From NCBI RefSeq assembly GCF_003853645.1, contig NZ_QTPO01000008.1, forward strand, positions 124,001 through 188,000: 64,000 bases of DNA, written 5' to 3'. Positions 54,594 to 63,787 of the stretch are shown in pieces. Below the pieces are notes generated by a model that worked only from the letters and a program-made list of their open reading frames with translations, searched no databases and was not told where the DNA came from. Every line of letters starts with the position of its first letter. Positions within the stretch are counted from its first letter, which is position 1. Position numbers and translations under genes: made by a program. Origin of the DNA: Burkholderia sp. Bp9143 (GTDB lineage: Bacteria > Pseudomonadota > Gammaproteobacteria > Burkholderiales > Burkholderiaceae).

Positions 54594-55540
54594 GATTTTT
54601 TCGGACCGGAGGAAGAAGGGTTGACGGCCGGCAGCGCCGCTTGCGGCTGGACCAGCCACGGCAACAGGAATTCGGTCATTTCAGCGGCAGACTTCGCGGA
54701 GCGGTGCGTGCGCAGCGCGACCGCGTCGATCAGCGCCTCGATCATCGTCAGCACGGCCGCTTCCGACGTGGCCGCGAAACGCCGCTCGGCCTTGACGTAC
54801 AGATTCAGCGACGCGATCGGTGCAAGCGGCGAAGCGGGCCCGTCGGAGATGCCGAGCACGCGCGCGCCACGCGCCGCCGCGCGGCGGGCCAGCTCGATCG
54901 TGTCCTTCACGTAGCGCGGAAACGCGAGCGCGATCACGAGATCGCGCGAGTCGGCCGTGTACAGGCGCCGCGCCGCATGCGACGGGCCGCCGAGCAGCGC
55001 GAGCGACTGCACGTTGTCGTGGCACACCGACAAGCCATGTTCCACCAGCCCGGCCAGAAACGCGCTCGAGCCGGCGCCAAGGATCAGCACGCGCCGCGCG
55101 CCGACGATCGCCTCGACGGCCGCCTCGACATCGGCCGCATTCAGCTGCGCGCGCGTGTTCTCGATGTTCGCGACGGCCTGGTCGAACACCGCGTCGATCC
55201 ATGCGGCGCCGCGCACGCCCTGCTCCTGTTCCTGCTCCTGCGCGGACCGCAGCCGCTCGACGGGCCCAAGCGTCGCCTCGAAGCCGCGCACGAGTGCCGC
55301 GCGCATCGCCGGATAGCCGTCGAAGCCGAGCGCCTTCGCGAAGCGGTTCGCGGTCGCGATCGATGCGTTCACCGCCTGCGCGAGTTCGTCGATCCGCATC
55401 GTCGCCGCGCGGAACGGATTCGCGAGCACGAACTCGCCCATCCGGCGGTGGATCGGCGTCATTCGCGGCATGGCCGACGCGATGCGCTCCGCGATCACGG
55501 ATTCATCCTGACTGGCATCGTGCGGAACGAGAGGCGTCAT
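54590..55540 (-). CDS. RpiR-family regulator of the peptide-salvage operon
   Basis: The 316-residue protein has an N-terminal RpiR HTH (about 15-90: RMTPIHRRMGEFVLANP, MRIDELAQAVNASIATANRF) and a C-terminal SIS domain (RVLILGAGSSAFLAGLVEHGL, VIALAFPRYVKDTIEL). SIS domains usually bind phosphosugars; amino-sugar or muropeptide-derived ligands would suit the operon. A short EQEQEQ repeat (about residue 101) separates the domains. It is the first gene of the eight-gene operon and probably autoregulates through the dyad at 55561-55612. Confidence 0.92.
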   Translation of the reverse strand: MTPLVPHDASQDESVIAERIASAMPRMTPIHRRMGEFVLANPFRAATMRIDELAQAVNASIATANRFAKALGFDGYPAMRAALVRGFEATLGPVERLRSAQEQEQEQGVRGAAWIDAVFDQAVANIENTRAQLNAADVEAAVEAIVGARRVLILGAGSSAFLAGLVEHGLSVCHDNVQSLALLGGPSHAARRLYTADSRDLVIALAFPRYVKDTIELARRAAARGARVLGISDGPASPLAPIASLNLYVKAERRFAATSEAAVLTMIEALIDAVALRTHRSAKSAAEMTEFLLPWLVQPQAALPAVNPSSSGPKKS

Positions 55541-55988
55541 GCGAATGGTTTTGCAAGGTGGATGAAAATCAATTTACACAATCCGCCGACCGGAAAAAAA
55601 TAAATTTTCATCAGGGTTGTCACGCCCCCTGCCGGGCCCGGCTGATGCAGTCGCTCGCGCGAAGGCCGCTCGGCACCGTCAGGCGGGCGTTCGGCGCTCA
55701 GTCGTCGTGCGACGCACCAGACACCGCATCCGCAGACTCATCGGGAAAACCCCGGGCACGTTCGTTCGAATGCAGATTCACGTTGACCGGATTCGAATTC
55801 GAACATAGGATGTTCGAAAATGATCAGTCGTCAGATAACATTGGCTTCCAACCGGAGTGGAATGTTCGATTGAACACGGTTATTCCGGGAAAAATCGGGC
55901 GTATCGGCGCCTATCAAGATCGGACATCGTACAAATAAGACGCGGCGAGCCCCCCCGCCGGGCAACTTGCATGGATCAGGAGACAGCA
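55541..55988. other. divergent promoter region of the RpiR operon and the MFS gene
   Basis: The stretch contains the long-spaced dyad at 55561-55612, A+T-rich DNA at 55560-55615 and 55800-55870, and no convincing gene. Promoters for both directions should lie here. CAGGAG at 55976 precedes the MFS start. Confidence 0.5.
55561..55612. promoter_or_regulatory. inverted repeat upstream of the RpiR operon, candidate RpiR operator
   Basis: Perfect 9-bp arms GATGAAAAT (55561-55569) and ATTTTCATC (55604-55612) flank a 34-base centre with further A/T tracts. They lie 20-70 bases upstream of the RpiR start. Position and symmetry suggest the binding site of the RpiR protein. Confidence 0.5.
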
Positions 55989-57260
55989 GTGAAAACAGTC
56001 AAGGCGTTGCGCTGGTGGATCATCGTGCTGGTATGTCTCGGCACGATCCTCAACTACCTCGCACGAAATTCCCTCGCGGTGCTTGCGCCGGAGCTGAAGC
56101 ATGTGTTCGACATTTCGACGCAGCAATACTCGTACATCGTCGGCGCGTTCCAGATCGGCTACACGATCATGCAGCCGGTGTGCGGGTTCGTCGTCGACCT
56201 GATCGGGCTGCAGCTCGGGTTCGCGCTGTTCGCGATGCTGTGGTCGGTGGTCGGCGTCGCGCACGGCTTCGCGTCGGGCTGGCTGTCGCTCGGCATCCTG
56301 CGCGGCTTGCTCGGGCTGTTCGAGGCCGCCGCGATTCCGTCGGGGATGAAGGCCGTCGCCGAATGGTTTCCCGATCGCGAGAAATCGGTCGCGGTCGGCT
56401 ATTTCAACGCGGGCACGTCGCTCGGCGCCGCGATCGCGCCGCCGCTCGTCGTGTTCCTGTCGATGCGGTTCGGCTGGCAATCCGCGTTCATGGTCACCGG
56501 CGCGCTCGGCTTCGCGTGGGCCGCGCTCTGGTACACGCAGTACCGGTCGCCGGCCGATCATCCGCGCCTCACGTCGCAGGAGCGCATGCTGATCCGCGAC
56601 GGCCAGGCCACGATGCCGGCCGTGTCGAAGCGCCGGATTCGCGACGTCGTCACCGCGCGCCGTTTCTGGGCGATCGCGCTGCCGCGCTTCTTCGCGGAAC
56701 CCGCGTGGCAAACCTTTAGCTTCTGGATTCCGCTGTACCTCGCCACCGAGCGCCACATGGCGCTCACGCAGATCGCCATCTTCGCGTGGATGCCGTTTCT
56801 CGCGGCCGACCTCGGCGGCATCGCCGGCGGCTACCTGTCGCCCTACCTCGCGAACCGGTTCAAGCTGCCGCTCGTATGGTCGCGCGTCGCCGGCGTCGCG
56901 CTCGGCGCGGTGCTGATGCTCGGGCCGGCGATGATCGGGCTCGTGTCGTCGCCGTATACCGCCATTGCCCTGTTCTGCGTCGGCGGCTTCGCGCACCAGA
57001 TGATCTCCGCGCTCGTCAACACGCTGTCGGCCGACGTGTTCGATCCCGAGGAAGTCGGCACCGCCAGCGGCTTCGCGGGCATGGCCGCGTGGATCGGCGG
57101 GCTCGGCTTCTCGCTGCTGGTCGGCGCGCTCGCCGACAAGATCGGCTACGCCCCGCTGTTCGCATGCCTCGGCCTGTTCGACATCATCGGCGTCACGCTG
57201 CTCGCGATGCTGATCCGCGGTCAGTCGAAGCAGGAACGCCTGCTCGCGCAGCACGCCTGA
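55989..57260 (+). CDS. MFS transporter (anion:cation symporter family, hexuronate-type)
   Basis: The 423-residue, 12-TM protein is best started at GTG 55989, seven bases after AGGAG, giving MKTVKALRWWIIVLVCLGTI, typical of ExuT-like transporters; ATG 55971 adds six residues. MFS motifs include NYLARNSLAVLAPEL in TM1 and WFPDREKSVAVGYFNAG between TM4 and TM5. The ACS family carries sugar acids and other organic anions. It is followed after 27 bases by a GH31 glycosidase and then a porin, forming an uptake and processing set for a sugar or glycoside. Confidence 0.88.
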   Translation: MKTVKALRWWIIVLVCLGTILNYLARNSLAVLAPELKHVFDISTQQYSYIVGAFQIGYTIMQPVCGFVVDLIGLQLGFALFAMLWSVVGVAHGFASGWLSLGILRGLLGLFEAAAIPSGMKAVAEWFPDREKSVAVGYFNAGTSLGAAIAPPLVVFLSMRFGWQSAFMVTGALGFAWAALWYTQYRSPADHPRLTSQERMLIRDGQATMPAVSKRRIRDVVTARRFWAIALPRFFAEPAWQTFSFWIPLYLATERHMALTQIAIFAWMPFLAADLGGIAGGYLSPYLANRFKLPLVWSRVAGVALGAVLMLGPAMIGLVSSPYTAIALFCVGGFAHQMISALVNTLSADVFDPEEVGTASGFAGMAAWIGGLGFSLLVGALADKIGYAPLFACLGLFDIIGVTLLAMLIRGQSKQERLLAQHA

Positions 57261-57287
57261 CCTCCGCACTCACCAGGAATCGCCTTC

Positions 57288-59708
57288 ATGACTTCGCTTC
57301 TTCATCCGCCCGTGTTCCGCGTCGCCGCCCGGCAGGCGAACCGTGTGCTGCTCGCGTCCGACACGGGCGCGACCCTCGAGATCTTCGTGCTCGAGGACGA
57401 CATCGTGCGCGTGCGCGTGCTGCCCGACGCGACGGCGCGCAATCCGCGCACGTGGACGATCGCACCGGGCCTCGATGACGTGCCGCTCGAAGGCCGCGAC
57501 CGTCTCGACCTGAGCGGCTTCGCGCTGCCCGCCTACGACTTCGCCGAAGACGGCGGCGGCGTGCGCATCGAGACCACGCAGATCCGTCTCGCCGTGAGCC
57601 GGCAAGGCGGCCATTGCACGTGGTCGATGCGCGGCGCCGACGGCGCGTGGCGCGTCGTGCTCGCCGACCGCGCGACGCAGGCGTACAACTTCGGCTGGTG
57701 GGACAACCGCGCCTATCACTATGTCGCACGCGAACGCGGCGACAAGGTGTTCGGCCTCGGCGAACGCGCGGGCGACCTCGACCGCACCGGCGCGCGCTTC
57801 GAGATGCGCAACATCGACGCGATGGGCTACAGCGCGAAGCACACGGACCCGCTCTACAAGCACATTCCGTTCTACGTGACGTGGTCGCCCGACGCGTGCC
57901 AGGGCTTCGGGCTCTTCTACGACACGCTGTCGGATTGCGCATTCGACATGGGCCGCGAGCTCGACAACTACCACGGGCTGTATCGCTACTTCGTCGCCGA
58001 GCACGGCGATCTCGACTACTACTTCATCGCGTCGCCGGACACGCCGCTCACGGCCGCACGGCGCTTCACGTGGCTCACCGGGCGCCCGGCGCGCACGCCG
58101 AAATGGGGGCTCGGCTATTCGGGCTCGACGATGAGCTACACCGATGCGCCGGACGCACAACGGCAGATGAACCAGTTCGTCGAGCAGTGCGACGCGCACG
58201 ACATCCTGTGCGATTCGTTCCACCTGTCGTCGGGCTATACGTCGATCGGCGCGAAGCGCTACGTGTTCAACTGGAACCGCGACAAGTTCCCCGACGCGAA
58301 GGGATTCGTGCAGCACTACCGCGACCACGGCATCCGCCTGTGCGCGAACATCAAGCCGTGCCTGCTGCGCGACCACCCCGCTTTCGACGACGCCGCGCGG
58401 CGCGGGCTGCTGATCCGCTCGGCGTCCGGCGAGCCGGCGTGGGTGCAGTTCTGGGACGAGGTCGGCGCATATATCGACTTCACGCAGCCGGACGCCTACC
58501 GCTGGTGGCGCGAACAGGTCACGTCGGCGCTGCTCGATTACGGGATCGAGTCGACGTGGAACGACAACAACGAATACGAGATCTGGTCGCCCGACGCGAT
58601 CGCGCACGGTTTCGGCCAACCGTTCCCCGCGCGCGAGGCGAAGGTGCTGCAGACGATGCTGATGATGCGCGCATCGCGCGAAGCGCAGCGCACGCATGCG
58701 CCGGCGCAGCGGCCGTTCCTCGTGTCGCGCTCCGGCGGCGCCGGCATGCAGCGTTATGTGCAGACCTGGTCCGGCGACAACACCACGTCGTGGGAAACGC
58801 TGCGCTACAACCTGAAGATGGGCCTCGGGCTCGCGTTGTCGGGCGTGTCGAACATCGGCCATGACATCGGCGGCTTTTCCGGTCCCGCGCCGTCGCCCGA
58901 ACTGCTGCTGCGCTGGGTGCAGTTCGGCATCTTCATGCCGCGCTTCAGCATCCATTCGTGGAATGACGACGGCACCGTCAACGAGCCGTGGATGTATCCG
59001 GAGATCACCGCGCAGATCGCGTCGCTGATCAAGCAGCGCTACCGGCTGCTGCCTTATCTCTATCACCTGCTGTGGCTGTCGACCACGCGCTACGAGCCCG
59101 TGCTGCGGCCGACCTTCGGCGACTTCCCCGGCGACCCGCGCTGCTACGACGAATGCGACGACATGATGCTCGGCGACGCGCTGCTGGTCGCGCCGGTCGT
59201 CGACGCCGGTCGCACGGAGCGCTCGGTCTACCTGCCGTCCGGTGCGCGCTGGCTGTGCTGCGCGAGCGCGCAATCGTTCGACGGCGGCGCGAGCGTGACG
59301 CTGCCCGCGCCGCTCGACACGCCGGTGATGCTGTTGCGTGAAGGCCGCGTGCTGCCGCTGAACGTCGCCGGGCAACGGTTCGGCGCGCGCGCGGACACGC
59401 GCGGCTTCCTCGTCGCGCCGCGCCTCGGGGACGGCGTCGCGTACGGCGAATGCGTCGAGGACGACGGCGAAACGGAAGCGTGGCGCGACGGCGAATACGG
59501 GCTGTGGCGCATCGAGACCGGACGCCAGGCGTCGGGCGAACTCGGCGTGTCGGTCCGCTGGGACGGCCGCATGCATCGCCCGGCCGAGCGTGTCGAGATC
59601 CTGCTGCCGGCGTCGCTGCAAGGCGCGCTTGCCGTACGCGGTGCGCGCATCGAACACGATGCCCGCGACGGCGCGTGGCGTCGCATCGTCATGGCACTCG
59701 ACGACTGA
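57288..59708 (+). CDS. glycoside hydrolase family 31 (alpha-glucosidase/alpha-xylosidase-like)
   Basis: The 806-residue protein has no signal peptide, so it should be cytoplasmic. The GH31 catalytic domain includes the nucleophile Asp in ESTWNDNNEYE and the acid/base Asp in QTWSGDNTTSWE, preceded by GLGYSGSTMSYTDAP and GERAGDLDRTG, and a beta-sandwich C-terminus. The Asn in WNDNNE, where many members have Met, fits a subgroup other than classical alpha-glucosidase. It probably cleaves glycosides imported by the MFS protein encoded just upstream. Confidence 0.93.
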   Translation: MTSLLHPPVFRVAARQANRVLLASDTGATLEIFVLEDDIVRVRVLPDATARNPRTWTIAPGLDDVPLEGRDRLDLSGFALPAYDFAEDGGGVRIETTQIRLAVSRQGGHCTWSMRGADGAWRVVLADRATQAYNFGWWDNRAYHYVARERGDKVFGLGERAGDLDRTGARFEMRNIDAMGYSAKHTDPLYKHIPFYVTWSPDACQGFGLFYDTLSDCAFDMGRELDNYHGLYRYFVAEHGDLDYYFIASPDTPLTAARRFTWLTGRPARTPKWGLGYSGSTMSYTDAPDAQRQMNQFVEQCDAHDILCDSFHLSSGYTSIGAKRYVFNWNRDKFPDAKGFVQHYRDHGIRLCANIKPCLLRDHPAFDDAARRGLLIRSASGEPAWVQFWDEVGAYIDFTQPDAYRWWREQVTSALLDYGIESTWNDNNEYEIWSPDAIAHGFGQPFPAREAKVLQTMLMMRASREAQRTHAPAQRPFLVSRSGGAGMQRYVQTWSGDNTTSWETLRYNLKMGLGLALSGVSNIGHDIGGFSGPAPSPELLLRWVQFGIFMPRFSIHSWNDDGTVNEPWMYPEITAQIASLIKQRYRLLPYLYHLLWLSTTRYEPVLRPTFGDFPGDPRCYDECDDMMLGDALLVAPVVDAGRTERSVYLPSGARWLCCASAQSFDGGASVTLPAPLDTPVMLLREGRVLPLNVAGQRFGARADTRGFLVAPRLGDGVAYGECVEDDGETEAWRDGEYGLWRIETGRQASGELGVSVRWDGRMHRPAERVEILLPASLQGALAVRGARIEHDARDGAWRRIVMALDD

Positions 59709-59742
59709 CCGCGCAAGCGCGGGCAAGCGCCGAACCCTGATC

Positions 59743-59768
59743 GGGCGGGCCGTACCCGCGGCCCGCCC
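59743..59768 (+). terminator. hairpin between the GH31 gene and the porin gene
   Basis: A 10-bp stem GGGCGGGCCG / CGGCCCGCCC with a 6-base loop lies 34 bases after the GH31 stop. No T-run. It may attenuate transcription into the porin gene or mark the 3' end. Confidence 0.4.
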
Positions 59769-59835
59769 CTCCCCCCTCCACCAAAGAGGAGGCCGGTCAG
59801 CCTCCCGCCCCCCTGAAGAGACTTGGAGATCGACA

Positions 59836-61023
59836 ATGAAATCAGCGCAACATCGCTATGCAATCCTGATTTTATCGGCCGCGTCGCTCGGCGCTTCCGT
59901 CGCCCATGCACAGAGCAGCGTGACGCTGTACGGCGTGGTCGACGATTCGCTCGCGTACGTGAACAACCAGCAAGGCCACTCGAACGTGTACATGCGCGAC
60001 GGCAACCTGTATGCGTCGAAGTTCGGGCTGCGCGGCGACGAGGATCTCGGCGGCGGCACGCACGCGATCTTCGACCTGCAGTCCGGCTTCAACCTGAACA
60101 CCGGCGCGCAAGCTTCCGCCGGCACGATCTTCAACCGCCAGGCCTTCGTCGGGCTGCGCAACGACCATTACGGCACGGTCACGGCCGGCCGCCAGTACAC
60201 GCCGTACTTCCTGCTGGTCGGCCCGTACGCGTCGAGCAGCTGGCTGACCGGCGCGACGGGCGCGCATCCGGGCGACATCGACGGCCTCGACACGACGGTC
60301 CGCGTGAACAACTCGGTCACCTACACGTCGCCGACCTTCTCCGGACTGACCGCGAGCGCGATGTACGCGTTCGGCGGCATCGCCGGCGCGACCGGCAAGG
60401 GCAACACGTTCAGCGCCGCGCTGCGCTATGCGAACGGGCCGGTCGGGATCGCGGCCGGCTACCTGCGCATCAACAGCTCGGGTTCGTCGGCGGGCTTCCT
60501 GAATCCGGCGACCGCGGCGTCGGGCAGCTTCGCGGTGTCCGCGCTGAACCAGGGCTACCTGACCGCGAAGGCCGTCGAGCAGGTCGCGGCCGCCGGCAAC
60601 TACACGCTCGGCAACCTGACGATGGGCCTCAACTACTCGAACGTGAAGTACCTGCCCGGCAACGGCTCCGCGTTCACCGACACGGCCGTGTTCAACACCT
60701 ACGGCGCGCTCGCCGCGTACCGCTTCACGCCGACCTTCTCGGTGGCCGGCGCGTTCTCGTACACGCTCGCGTCGAAGGCGAACGGCGTGTCGGACGCGGC
60801 CCGCTACCAGCAGTATTCGCTGAAGGAGTCGTACAGCCTGTCGAAGCGCACGACGCTCTATGCGCTGCAGGCGTACACGCATTCGAGCGGGCAGACGCTC
60901 GGCGCGCTGGGTGCCGGCCATATCGTCGACGCGATGCCGATCGTCGGCGATTCGCAGCAGCTCACGCCGTCGACGACGCACGGCCAGTTCGTCGGCATGG
61001 CCGGGATCGCCGTGACGTTCTGA
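59836..61023 (+). CDS. general porin (Burkholderia OmpC-like, Gram-negative porin family)
   Basis: The 395-residue protein starts at ATG 59836 after TTGGAGAT. A signal peptide (ILILSAASLGASVAHA) leads to SSVTLYGVVDDSLAYV, the invariant start of betaproteobacterial trimeric porins. SKFGLRGDEDLGGGTHAIFD and FVGLRNDHYGTVTAGRQYTP follow, and the chain ends in the C-terminal Phe of outer-membrane beta-barrels. It is probably co-expressed with the MFS and GH31 genes as the outer-membrane entry for their substrate. Confidence 0.94.
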   Translation: MKSAQHRYAILILSAASLGASVAHAQSSVTLYGVVDDSLAYVNNQQGHSNVYMRDGNLYASKFGLRGDEDLGGGTHAIFDLQSGFNLNTGAQASAGTIFNRQAFVGLRNDHYGTVTAGRQYTPYFLLVGPYASSSWLTGATGAHPGDIDGLDTTVRVNNSVTYTSPTFSGLTASAMYAFGGIAGATGKGNTFSAALRYANGPVGIAAGYLRINSSGSSAGFLNPATAASGSFAVSALNQGYLTAKAVEQVAAAGNYTLGNLTMGLNYSNVKYLPGNGSAFTDTAVFNTYGALAAYRFTPTFSVAGAFSYTLASKANGVSDAARYQQYSLKESYSLSKRTTLYALQAYTHSSGQTLGALGAGHIVDAMPIVGDSQQLTPSTTHGQFVGMAGIAVTF

Positions 61024-61052
61024 ACCCACCCGGCAGCGCATCGCCCGCCTCC

Positions 61053-61080
61053 GCCCCGGACGATCGGCACCGTCCGGGGC
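61053..61080 (+). terminator. hairpin after the porin gene
   Basis: A perfect 10-bp stem GCCCCGGACG / CGTCCGGGGC with an 8-base loop starts 30 bases after the porin stop. Likely transcription end of the sugar locus, although no T-run follows. Confidence 0.55.
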
Positions 61081-61299
61081 GCCGGCTGACGCTCCTCGTC
61101 CTCTGCTTCATTCGCACGCAGCGCGCGGCGTGCGGGTTTTCGCGATCACCCCGATACCTTACAATTCGTCAGGTTGATCCCTGCTGCATGCCCCTTCTTG
61201 CAGTCCTGACACCGCGGTACACTCGACGCACGCCGTATCAGGGTCCGACGCGCGACCTGCGCGCCGGGCGGCGTCGCGCCTCGTTGCGCCCACAACTGG

Positions 61300-63330
61300 A
61301 TGCCAGCCATGCCAGATTCCCGTCCCTCGCCCCGCACGACATTCAAGCCGCAGGTCGTGCTGCCCGCGCTCGCGGTCATCGGCGCACTGCTCGTCGTATG
61401 CGCGCTGCTCCCGAACGAAGCCGGCGCGCTGTTCTCCTCCGGCCAGCAATGGGTCGTCGCACGCTTCGACTGGTTCTACGTGCTCGCCGTCACCACCTTC
61501 CTCGTGTTCCTCGTGCTGGTCGCGGCAAGCGACTTCGGCAACATCCGACTCGGCCCCGACGACGCCGAACCCGAGTTCAGCTTCCTGTCGTGGACAGCCA
61601 TGCTGTTCGCGGCGGGCATGGGAATCGGCCTCATGTACTTCGGCGTCGGCGAGCCGATGCAGCACTTCCTGAAGCCGCCGACCGTCGACCCCGGCACGCC
61701 TGCCGCCGCACGCGAGGCGATGCTGATGACCTTCTTCCACTGGGGCTTCCATGCGTGGGCGATCTATGGGCTGATGGGGCTCGTGCTCGCGTACTTCGGT
61801 TTCCGCTACAACCTGCCGCTGACGCTGCGCTCCGGGCTGTATCCGGTGCTGCGCGAACGCGTGAACGGCTGGATCGGCCACACGGTCGATGCGTTCGCGC
61901 TGGTCGGCACGGTCGCGGGCATCGCGACGACGCTCGGCTACGGCGTGATGCAGATGAGCGCGGGCCTGCATACGGTCGCCGGCTGGGACACGAGCGGCAA
62001 CGCGTTCCGCATCGGGCTCGTCGCGATCGTCGTGATCCTGGCCGGCGCATCGGCCGCGAGCGGCCTCGACAAGGGCGTGCGGCGGCTGTCCGAGCTGAAC
62101 CTGCTGCTGGCTTTCCTGTTGCTCGCGTTCGTGGTCGTCGCGGGTCCGACGTCGTTCCTGCTGCGCGCGCTCGGCGACAACATCGGCCAGTACCTGTCGA
62201 ATCTCGTCGACCTGTCGTTCCGCACCTATGCCTACGCGCCGCCGCGCGAGGAAGGCTGGTTCGGCGGCTGGACGATCCTCTACTGGGCATGGTGGGTATC
62301 GTGGTCGCCGTTCGTCGGCATGTTCATCGCGCGGATCTCCCGCGGCCGCACGATCCGCCAGTTCGTGATCGGCGTGTTGCTCGTGCCGACCGCATTCAAT
62401 CTCGTGTGGATGACCGTGTTCGGCAACAGCGCGATCTGGCTCGACACGCACGGCGCGGCCGGTGCGCTCGCGCAAACGGCTGGCAGTGTCGACGCGCTGC
62501 TGTTCCGCTTCTTCGATTTCCTGCCGCTGCCGCAGTTGCTGTCGATCGCCGCGATCGTGCTGATCGCGGTGTTCTTCGTCACGTCCGCCGATTCGGGCGC
62601 CTTCGTGATCGACCAGATCGCGACGCGCGGCGCCGCGCATTCGCCGGTCTGGCAGCGGCTGTTCTGGGCTGCGCTGCTGGGCGTGACGGCGGCCGTGCTG
62701 CTGGTCGCGGGCGGGCTCGGCGCGCTGCAGGCAATGACGTTGATCGCCGCGTTGCCGGTCGCCCTGATCATGCTCGCGCTGTGCTACGGGCTGTGGCGCG
62801 GGCTCGCGGCCGATCGCGTGCACTATTCGCAGGACGTCGCGCCCGCGACGAGCTTCTGGACCGGCCAGCACTGGCGCCATCGCCTGACGCACATCCTGCG
62901 GCAAACGACCGAGGCCGACGCGCGCCAGTTCGTCGCGGAAACCGTCGAGCCCGCACTGCGCAAAGTCGCCGACGCACTGCGTGCGGGCGGCGTCGATGCG
63001 CACGTGCAACGCGACGGCGACGACGCGGTACGGCTGACCGTGCCGACCGCGGAGCACCGCGATTTTGTCTATGGCGCGCGCGTGACGGCGAAATCCGCGG
63101 CCGCCTTCCTCGTACGCGAAGCGGCCGAGCCGGAATCGGAGCGTCCGCAAGTGTACGGTATCGTCACGTTCTTCGAGGACGGCCGACTCGGTTACGACGT
63201 CGAATACCTGCGCGGCGACGAACTGAGCGCCGACGTGCTGCGTCAATACGAACGCTACGTCTCGCTCGCGGCCGACCAGCGTACGCACCTGCTGAGCCGT
63301 GCGCCGGGGCACGCAACGGAGGCAGAATGA
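61300..63330 (+). CDS. betT: BCCT-family choline/betaine transporter (BetT-like)
   Basis: The 676-residue protein has 12 TM segments with the BCCT core GMGIGLMYFGVGEPMQHF and, in TM8, ILYWAWWVSWSPFVGMFIAR, whose Trp-rich run binds the quaternary ammonium group. A long hydrophilic C-terminal tail (about residues 520-676) is typical of BetT, where it serves osmosensing. Start ATG 61300 or 61309. The next small ORF overlaps its stop by ATGA. Expected role: uptake of choline or a related solute under osmotic stress. Confidence 0.92.
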   Translation: MPAMPDSRPSPRTTFKPQVVLPALAVIGALLVVCALLPNEAGALFSSGQQWVVARFDWFYVLAVTTFLVFLVLVAASDFGNIRLGPDDAEPEFSFLSWTAMLFAAGMGIGLMYFGVGEPMQHFLKPPTVDPGTPAAAREAMLMTFFHWGFHAWAIYGLMGLVLAYFGFRYNLPLTLRSGLYPVLRERVNGWIGHTVDAFALVGTVAGIATTLGYGVMQMSAGLHTVAGWDTSGNAFRIGLVAIVVILAGASAASGLDKGVRRLSELNLLLAFLLLAFVVVAGPTSFLLRALGDNIGQYLSNLVDLSFRTYAYAPPREEGWFGGWTILYWAWWVSWSPFVGMFIARISRGRTIRQFVIGVLLVPTAFNLVWMTVFGNSAIWLDTHGAAGALAQTAGSVDALLFRFFDFLPLPQLLSIAAIVLIAVFFVTSADSGAFVIDQIATRGAAHSPVWQRLFWAALLGVTAAVLLVAGGLGALQAMTLIAALPVALIMLALCYGLWRGLAADRVHYSQDVAPATSFWTGQHWRHRLTHILRQTTEADARQFVAETVEPALRKVADALRAGGVDAHVQRDGDDAVRLTVPTAEHRDFVYGARVTAKSAAAFLVREAAEPESERPQVYGIVTFFEDGRLGYDVEYLRGDELSADVLRQYERYVSLAADQRTHLLSRAPGHATEAE

Positions 63331-63392
63331 ACGAGACCGCCGTGTTCATCGCGTTGAGCAGACGCGCGGCACCCGACGGAGCCGCACGATGA
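63327..63392 (+). CDS. 21-codon ORF coupled to betT and the small membrane protein
   Basis: ATG 63327 overlaps the betT stop (ATGA) and follows GGAGG; the frame ends after 21 codons (MNETAVFIALSRRAAPDGAAR) with a TGA that overlaps the next start codon (ATGA). Both junctions are those of translationally coupled genes. The peptide has no known match that I recall. It could be a coupling leader or the shortened remnant of a gene. Confidence 0.45.
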   Translation: MNETAVFIALSRRAAPDGAAR

Positions 63393-63700
63393 GCGGCCTT
63401 CCGCTCGACCGTACCGGCGACCTCGTCGCACTCGCGACGCTCGCGGTGCTTTACCTCGGCGGCGTCGGCCTCGCGCTGTGGCGGATTCGCACCGCCACGC
63501 CGCGCGGCAGGATCTACTGGATCGTCTGCATCGCGCTGCTGGCCGGCGGCGCGATCGCGATCACCGCCAACCTGTCGCCCGTGCCGAACAGCGGCGAGAT
63601 GCCGCCGGGCTTCGCGCTGGGCGTCGAGGCGGTGCTGCTCGGGCTCGCGCTCGTTGCGGCCGGCTGCGCGTGGCTGATGCTACGCGCAAGGCGCGGCTGA
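63389..63700 (+). CDS. small membrane protein downstream of betT
   Basis: The 103-residue protein starts at ATG 63389, overlapping the stop of the 21-codon ORF (ATGA). Three hydrophobic segments are clear (LATLAVLYLGGVGLALW, IYWIVCIALLAGGAIAITA, VEAVLLGLALVAAGCAWLML). Family not recognised. It may be an accessory of the BetT-like transporter, judged only by coupling. Confidence 0.6.
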   Translation: MSGLPLDRTGDLVALATLAVLYLGGVGLALWRIRTATPRGRIYWIVCIALLAGGAIAITANLSPVPNSGEMPPGFALGVEAVLLGLALVAAGCAWLMLRARRG

Positions 63701-63787
63701 TCCCCGCCTGTTGCACGGCACCGCTTCGTCACGCGTGAACAGCTCCGCGCGTGTCGAATGGCGGGCCGCCGTCCTTCTCGTGATGCG

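Noticed and set aside
59823..63392. An 1189-codon plus-strand frame crossing the porin and betT
   Set aside because: Out of frame with two well-recognised genes and Arg/Ala-rich without domains; shadow.
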